DNA from: Berberis thunbergii
Lineage: Eukaryota > Streptophyta > Magnoliopsida > Ranunculales > Berberidaceae
Assembly: GCA_003290165.1 (NCBI GenBank)
Contig: QNQO01006214.1
Coordinates: 62,001-126,000, forward strand
Length of the DNA stretch: 64,000 nucleotides
Direction: 5' to 3'
Shown: positions 57,369 to 64,000 of the stretch, piece by piece
Layout: the number at the start of each line of letters is the position of its first letter
Numbering within the stretch: position 1 is the first letter of the stretch
Made by a program: the position numbers and the translations under genes
Notes under the pieces: model-generated
Databases searched by the model: none
What the model saw: only the letters and a program-made list of their open reading frames with translations
What the model was told of the DNA's origin: nothing

Positions 57369-57560
57369 TTAATATAATTGTATTGAAATATTATTGTTTT
57401 GTTTTTGTATTGTCTGAATACAAGCTTATAAAGCTAACTCTGACCTAACCTTGTGGAGATGGGAAACCTAAGGCTTCTATTTTATTATGACTTTCCTAAC
57501 ATATCATATTATGTAAAACTTTCCTATTTTGTAACATAGGTAGACTTTCTTTCTTTAACA
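57369..57560 (-). repeat. Copia-type solo LTR, 192 bp
   Basis: Inverse relative of the solo LTR at 20928-21118, with shared AAAGTCTAC..TATGTTACA, CCTATCTCC-like and GCTTTATAAGCTTGTAT words. TTCAA repeats flank it (57364-57368, 57561-57565). The unoccupied site survives in duplication copy 1 near 35270. Its outer TG has mutated to TT. Confidence 0.8.
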
Positions 57561-58099
57561 TTCAAATTTAGATGTTTTGCTCTAAAGTTTCCCTCTCAGT
57601 ATCTCTTCATATTCTTTTTCAGTTTGTCTCTTTTTCATGCAATATATCATGGAATTAGGTTTTTACAATGAAGGCGATATGGCGTGATTTGGGGAGGATG
57701 ATGTAATTCTCAAGATGTTGTTATGAAAAACCTAGTTTCCAAGCACTTATGTTCCTCGAAAGAAAACCAAGTACATCAAAATATTTCAACTAATGATCAT
57801 CAAGTAGTTTGTGAGCCGCTGTAATATGAGACCCTAACGAGCAAATTTTTTTTTTTAATCAAAAACTGAAATTGCATTTCTTAAAAGCTAAAAACATTTA
57901 GGCTCATAGTACATCTCATCTCAAAATCACTATTACTATTGTTGTTACAACTATCATTAACATATACTAAAGCAACCAACTAGTGGGCTGTTACATTCAT
58001 ATTTCTTCTAATATTAATCCAGTTGAAACATTAAAAAAGAGCTAGTTTGTGTTCCAAAGGATGTTGCCTTGTAATTTTCTGCTGCCATGATAAGTGTCG

Positions 58100-59790
58100 C
58101 TGCTACCATTGATCACTTTCACAAATGTCTTTACTATCAGTTATCATCATGATTTTGGTGTACCCTTTCTCAATCGCTCATTCACTTGATAGCTTAACCC
58201 CTTCCAACTCAGCTTCAAAACTTGTTGTCATGTTTTTCATACATCACCCTTTATTAATGTCTATTATCTTTCTAGTTGCATCAATCATATAGAATGAAAA
58301 AGAACCATAACACTCGCCTCTGTGAAAAAAAAAACATAAGTGACAAGTAGAATACGATCATGACCTGCCAATTTTTTAGTTTACTAAAAAACATGTGAAA
58401 TAACATGATTATTTGCAATTGTGTCATCTTGTAGTTGGCCACCGTGAACATCAATTGTACCTACTTGTTGTTGTTCCATATTACTTGAATTCTACCAAAG
58501 ATTAGCAAAGCTATTAGCCATATTCAGAATTGTTTATGCTAAAAAACCAACTTGTGTCTTGTCTGCCAAATCTGATCAAGGATTGCAGCTGGTCCAACCA
58601 TACTCTTCTTTCTTTCATACAATCATCATGCATAAACCATAACAATTTAAGGAAATCCTTTTCATGAGATAAGTCTGCTCTATCTCATCTAATCATTGTG
58701 ATAGAAATACTCCAAACTTGAACAACAAGATGACACTAAAAGATAACATGCCTTGTTGTTTTCTTTTTTGAGTTGCAAAGTGGGCATTCATCACCTTATG
58801 CTATTTGGTGTTGTTTAAAGACATCTCCAACAGGGAGTAATCATTTATACAGATAAACAATTGTACTCAATGAGAAACCTTGAGTTTCCAAATACATTGC
58901 AACAACTTCTTATCATCACCTCTGGATAAAGATGCATTAGTATTTACACTTCTTCACCTTTGAACGATTTATAAGTTGATTTCATAGTGAAACCTCCTAT
59001 AGTATCATGTTTTCAAATAAGCACATCATACTTCTCCAAATGTCTAATGTGGTGGTTGACAATGGTCATAGCAACTTGTTGTGGGAAGAACAATTCGATA
59101 ATAGGTTTGCCTCATTCTTTGTGCCCTTCCTTATCTTGAACAATTAGAGGTCATTCACGGAATCGAATAGAGACAAGGAAGAAAGAGACACATAATCCCT
59201 CAAAGGGAAGAAACTAATAACCACGGGTCCTATATAAGAATGACTCCCCTTCGGCAACCGTCCAAAATAAAGCCTTTTATGGTGTTGATAGTCTTCCCCC
59301 AAACTCCTCCAAAGGAAAGAAAAGCTCAATTTGGTGAAACAAGCTTGGAAAAGGCTACATTTATTGAAGTAATAACTTGAGAAGTGTTGTCCAAAGATAG
59401 TTCAGATGCTCCAAATTCTAAAACACCATATTAGACAGCAAAACAAGATTTTTAGGCCTGGATAGCTGGATGTTAACCCCACTCATGTTTTTGGAAGAAG
59501 ATACTAACTCTCATTTTGCAAAAAGTGAGCTTTACTGTTTTGGTACCCATCAAATGAAATACCTACTTAAAGAATCCACCTTCTTAAGGATAGAGGTTGG
59601 GAGAAGGAGTGATTGCATTGGGTAAATGGAAATTGAAGTAGACATTGTTTTCATCAAAGTTGTTCTACCAGTCTGAGACAAGAGTTTGCACTTCCAACGG
59701 ACAACGTTTCTTTTGACCTTATCAGTCAAATATGTGAAATCTTTAGTTTTGTTTCTGGTGAGGATCAAAGGAAGGCTCAATTATTTCTCT
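58100..59790 (-). pseudogene. LINE ORF2 3' relic (reverse transcriptase end, zinc finger, RNase H)
   Basis: Minus-strand 59550-59780 reads WKCKLLSQTGRTTLMKT..PMQSLLLPTSILKKVDSL, the C-terminal part of plant LINE reverse transcriptases. Further on, near 58770-58810, GDECPLCNSKK..H fits the zf-RVT zinc motif, and 58100-58330 corresponds to the RNase H-like fragment of copy 1. Stops and frameshifts are frequent. Confidence 0.7.
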
Positions 59791-59899
59791 TTTTTTGTTC
59801 ACAATCTCATGCCCAAATCCATAAGGATCATATGTTTGTGTATATGATGAACATTAGAGGCAAAATGAACAGATGATTTGTTACAACTATAGTTTTAAT

Positions 59900-60586
59900 C
59901 AGTGTTCTAAAAAGCGCTAGGTGGTGGGTGGGCAGGCGGCGAGCAGGTGCCTAACGCCCAAGCGGTTTTAGCTTTTGTATTATAACTTTAATAATTTACA
60001 AAAGTTAAGCATAATACCTTATCAATTACATTCAATTTAATGCCAAGATACATAAGCAAAATTTATAAACATGAAAAATTAACAATCATGAACAAAATTT
60101 ATTAAAACTCAAATGTCTGAAGTTGGTCATGATGTGTATTTTATACAAAGTTGAATTTGTGAACAAATATCCAAACCTATTCTTTTATTTTTCTTCAAAT
60201 TGCATGAATGACCTCAGTCATGTTTGATAAAATCTATATTACTAAAATTGGTACCGGCAGATCCTTTGAGAATTCCATTAAGTAATCATCATTTTCTACA
60301 TTCAGACATATACTGAAAAAAAAAACAATTAAATTGTTTCTTTCCAAAAAATGGGAAAGAAAAATAAAATAAGAACACAATCAACCTTATTCAAATTAGT
60401 CTCAGCATCCTCTTTCATCGGCCTGAGAACAACCAATCTCAACTCCTTGTTCACATAAATTTTTGCAACCAGAAAAAAAACCCGCCCAGAACCTGCCTAG
60501 GCGCCTACCCGATTTTTCACCCCACCCAGCCATTAATCTGGGTGTTTCTCTAACGCCTAGCTACTAGACCGTTTTTTAGAACACTG
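59900..60586. mobile_element. hAT-type MITE, 687 bp
   Basis: The ends are CAGTGTTCTAAAAAGCG and the inverse of CAGTGTTCTAAAAAACG. A perfect 8-bp direct repeat GTTTTAAT flanks it (59892-59899, 60587-60594), the hAT target size. GC-rich subterminal segments contain GGTGGGTGGGCAGGCGG and GGCGCCTACCCG words. Non-coding. Confidence 0.92.
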
Positions 60587-60594
60587 GTTTTAAT

Positions 60595-61227
60595 TATGTG
60601 CTTGCAATTATCAATGTAACCAGGGTTATTTTGACTTTGGGGATTTTAGAAATTATTTGAATCTTGGGGCTAATATGAATGACATATTAAACCTAGTTTA
60701 CTCACCTTGATCACCAACCCAACTATTTTTTACTTTGGGATCCATTTAGGAAATTAGTTCCTAAACATTTACCCTCTATTAGTTTAAGAGTATTTTTGTC
60801 CATATGCCAGTCAAGGCGAGTTAGTTGCGTTAACTATGTCAATTTGAATTCCAAAACTCAAATAGTTTTCAAAATGTACCACGAACTTAATTATGGTAAA
60901 TCAAATGGGCCTAAAGTCAATAAATCATATAACAATCTTTTAAAAATAAATATTAAAAACTATAAATTTTAATGAAACGATTTCATGGAGGGTATATATG
61001 AAACAAATGTAGAAAAGGGCTTTAATTGATCTTTAAAATCAAGCAACCCAGCCCGAAACCAAAGCTCAATATGGACAAGTGTGGAGATTCACCATAATAT
61101 TTGATGACAAACACAATGATAGGATCCATATTATACCTGGAAAAAAAATGTGCCACACTAGTCACTAGTATAGTCATGTCTTTTGCGAAAACCCCAAACA
61201 TTGTAGACCTAAAATTCAAGCCATACC
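60595..61227. other. Intergenic sequence with a third partial copy of the duplicated segment
   Basis: 61073-61205 matches 34838-34973 (AATATTTGATGAC, AATGTGCCACACTAGTC, GTCATGTCTTTTGCGAAAAC). The rest shows nothing recognisable. The copy is cut by the copia insertion at 61228. Confidence 0.65.
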
Positions 61228-64000
61228 TGTTACGGGCGAAAGCGTTACAAATGTCTAAATGCGAAGCTACAAACAAAATACTAACAAATACTGGAGACAA
61301 CCAATTTAGCGTGGTTCAGCAAACACGCCTACTTCCACAACAAATACCAACTTTACTGATGAGAGAGACATATTATAAATGGAGAGGAGTACCAAAACGT
61401 CTAGGACATTACAAATACAAGTGTCTAAGTGACACCACACAAATACGCATGCTGCGTATAACACAAACAATCAAAACAAAATAAAAGACAAAACTCTCTC
61501 TCTCTCTCATTACCCCTTTCTTCTTCCTCACAAAACAAACACAGAATTGAGAAGTTTTTCTCAAGCTCTCAATCTCTCTCAGATTTCTCTCAATGGAAGA
61601 AGAAGATTATCTAAAGAGGAAGGGGATTCCTCGTTTTATAGATTTTCTTTGGCGGTGGAGAGTGGCGGTGATGGAGGGTTCCATCACTTTCCACCATCTT
61701 CTTCCTTCTTCCTCCACCTGTCTTCTTGAAGGTTCAACTTAGATCCAGCACAGATCCACCACATTCAAGCCGAAATCCAGGTTCTTCTTCCTTCTCTTTT
61801 GTCAATTTGTATTGCCAACATCAATTTTTCAACTGCCGACACCAATTTTTCAACAATTCTCCACCTCGATGAAGATTTCACAAATCTAAGCCGACAACAA
61901 CAAACCACGAACAAAACAAGCAACTGACTTCCAACAAACAGAATCAAAACCAATACTAATTGAAGGTCTCACCCCTCCAAACGCGCTCATAGGAGCCATA
62001 CACCCGAAGGTGCCTTATACTGAAGCATGTTCAAACTAACAAACCAACTCCACCTTGACTAGCATGGAGTTTCGAACCAGACTTTTCAGAAACACAATGT
62101 GCACAAACCTTCATACTGCATATCTTCATATCTTCTACCAATTGTTTCTTCAACAACTCGTGCAGAACTTTCTCACCTTTACTGCTTGCATGCAAATGCC
62201 AAACTCTTGATGTTTTCTTACAAACATCTTTGGAGTTATCAGTAACTCTACCAGAAGCAACATCCATAGGGCCTTCAATAACACAAGTTGTTCCACCCAG
62301 ATTCAACTTTTCGATTCCTTGTAACTATACTCCCCTGCAAGAAATACAAGTTACCCTTCTGTATTGCGTTCAGAATCACCAGTGCACCAGAACAATCTTT
62401 AGAGCTCCACCATTTACTGAAACCTTGTAACCTTTGGACTCTAAAACACTAACGACGATGAGATTCTTCTTCAAATCGGGTACAATACCGTACATCATTC
62501 CAAGACCCGAATAAGTCCATTATGCAACTTCAAACTTGATTTTACCTATCCCTGCAATTTTGCATTCATCATTGTTGCCCATATAGACAACACCATCATC
62601 CAACTCTCTAAAGTTAGAGAACCAGTCCCTACGGGGACACATATGAATAGGTAGAACCCGAATCAAGCAGCCACTCATTAGAAATGACTCACCACATGTT
62701 GAAGTTGCAGACACAGAATAAGCATCATCCTCATCTTCATCCAAATTGTGCACTACATTCGCATCTGACCTTTTCTTTTCTTTTTCTATTGCATATTCAA
62801 TACCTCATAGTCAATCTTCCAATGGCCCTTCTTATGACAGTAGGCACACTCATCCTTCGGCAAAAACCTTCTGTCTACAGATTTTCCTCTTGACTGTGAT
62901 CTTCCTCTATTACCAACATACCTCTTTTTAGATCTTCCCTCGCTACCAATACTTCTGACGTTGCATCCCGATGGATCTTGAGATCCTTCCTCTTGAATTC
63001 AATAATTGAGCCAACGCCGTGCCACCTCATCATAATTCATTTCTTCTTTTCCTATTAGGCAAAGTCGTAACGAGATGTTCATATTCTTCTTGGAAGGGAA
63101 TTCAAAAGGCACAAAGCCTTGTAATTTTCTGGAACATCTTTTTCTAAATTCAATAGGTCGGCAATAAGTATATTGAACTCATCCAAATGTTTAGACAGAG
63201 TATCCCGGGTCTCATATTCATCCGAAAAAGTTGCTTCGTGAGGAAGAACTTATTTGGAATGCTCTTCGTCATGTACTTATCCTCCAACTTTTCCACAATA
63301 TTTTAGCGGGAGGTTTCCTTCATTACAAAGTATTTTGCTCTTTCGCTAACACAATCTTATTGATCCGCAAGCTTGCTGATTCAACTAATTCCATTCTTTC
63401 TTCACTCATTTTTCTCCGGCTTGTCTCCCAAAGCATCATCCAAATTCCTTTGCTAACACATCCAGAACTCGCGTTGCCCAATGCCGAAGTTGTTATTGCC
63501 ATTGAACTTTTCGACATCAAATTTACCGACTGTAGCAGTAACTATCTTTGATCAATAAGTTGATGGATCTGACATACTCTTAATCAACCACTGGTCCGCG
63601 CAGCATCAAACGAACCCCAAAAACTACCCTCGTCTCTGATACCAATTTGTTACGGGCGGGAAGCGCTACAAATGTCGAAATGCAAAGCTACAAACAAAAT
63701 ACTAACAAATACTGGAGACAACCAATTTAACGTGGTCTGGCAACACGCCTACGTCCACGACAAATACCACTTTACTGATGAGAAAGACAATAACAAAATG
63801 GAGAGGAGTACAAAAAACGTAGGACATTACAAATACAAGTGTCTAAGTGACACACATAAAATACGCAGGCTGCGTATAACACAAACAAACAAAACAAAAT
63901 AAAAATAAAAACTCTCTCTCTCTCTCCTTACCCCTTTCTTCTTCCTCACAAAACAAAACACAGAGTTGATAAGTTTTTCTCAGCTCTCAATCTCTCTCAG
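61228..64000 (-). mobile_element. Ty1/copia retrotransposon, internally deleted, extends beyond the window
   Basis: The 3' LTR is 61228-61971 (744 bp; TGTTACGGG at the low-coordinate end, GTCTCA at the other). The 5' LTR begins at 63648 and runs off the window; about 350 bp are visible and differ from the 3' LTR by many substitutions and indels. The primer-binding site TGGTATCAGAG (63634-63644, minus) is three bases inside the 5' LTR and a GGAGGGG tract adjoins the 3' LTR. The internal region holds only Gag, protease and pre-integrase relics, so integrase and RT are deleted. Confidence 0.88.
62030..63560 (-). pseudogene. Copia Gag-protease-pre-integrase relic
   Basis: In transcription order: a Gag (UBN2-type) segment around 63100-63240 (SKHLDEFNILIADL), a degenerate zinc knuckle near 62850 (CAYCHKKGHW with the last Cys lost), a protease-proximal segment at 62520-62753 (RRDWFSNFRELDDG..VVYMGNN), VPDLKKNLI near 62480, and a GAG-pre-integrase block at 62031-62306 (RVWHLHASSKGEKVLHEL, CAHCVSEK). 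Several frameshifts. Nothing downstream of the pre-integrase domain remains. Confidence 0.75.

Larger units (their letters stand above)
37550..58390. repeat. Tandem segmental duplication, copy 2
   Basis: Second copy of the unit described for 33421-37510. It has absorbed the 18.2-kb Mutator-like element (38001-56185) and a solo LTR (57369-57560). Without these it is about 2.5 kb. The stretch 56510-56950 is not shared with copy 1 and holds an open frame (56622-56840) rich in basic and acidic residues with no recognised domain. Confidence 0.8.

Overview
This is an AT-rich nuclear segment from a eudicot plant. It has one host locus: two tandem sulfate-transporter genes with 12 coding exons each, plant GT-AG introns and proteins of the SULTR3;5 type. 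Nearly everything else is transposable-element sequence of classes typical of plants: CACTA, Mutator-like, hAT, gypsy, copia, TRIM, LINE and SINE. I cannot name the species.

Layout. 1-470: decayed LINE endonuclease. 744-9228: broken CACTA element on the + strand, with TNP2-like and Transposase_24-like relics, tandem subterminal repeats and one terminal repeat at 9228. 9551-9630: SINE-like tRNA head. 10022-10331: complete CACTA-type MITE. 11652-15297: SULTR3;5-like gene A (minus). 16024-20721: Ty3/gypsy chromovirus (minus) whose two 508-bp LTRs look identical and whose long ORF lacks the reverse transcriptase. 20928-21118: copia-type solo LTR. 21264-25260: SULTR3;5-like gene B (minus). 26442-26633: Mutator-type MITE. 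27273-31961: decayed MuDR-type element. About 33421-58390: an old tandem duplication. Its first copy carries a TRIM element whose LTR was hit by a hAT element. Its second copy carries an 18.2-kb Mutator-like element (38001-56185) that was itself split by an 8.9-kb CACTA element (38052-46950), plus a solo LTR. 58100-59790: LINE 3' relic. 59900-60586: hAT MITE. 61228-64000: internally deleted copia element, running off the window.

The two SULTR genes share exon number and nearly all exon lengths, so they are tandem duplicates now separated by the gypsy insertion. That insertion points the same way as gene A and lies about 0.7 kb upstream of its start codon. Each LTR has heat-shock-element-like motifs upstream of a clear TATA box.

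The large Mutator-like element is the most intact autonomous-looking element. Roughly 500-bp terminal inverted repeats and a perfect 9-bp target duplication bound two convergent genes. One is a FAR1-type transposase with its DDE and SWIM residues present. The other is a 126-residue protein joining an RNase H1-type hybrid-binding domain to a C-terminal membrane anchor. Both genes appear to begin with a non-coding exon inside a terminal repeat and to splice to an ATG right after the acceptor. This two-gene organisation is my best candidate for an undescribed system here.
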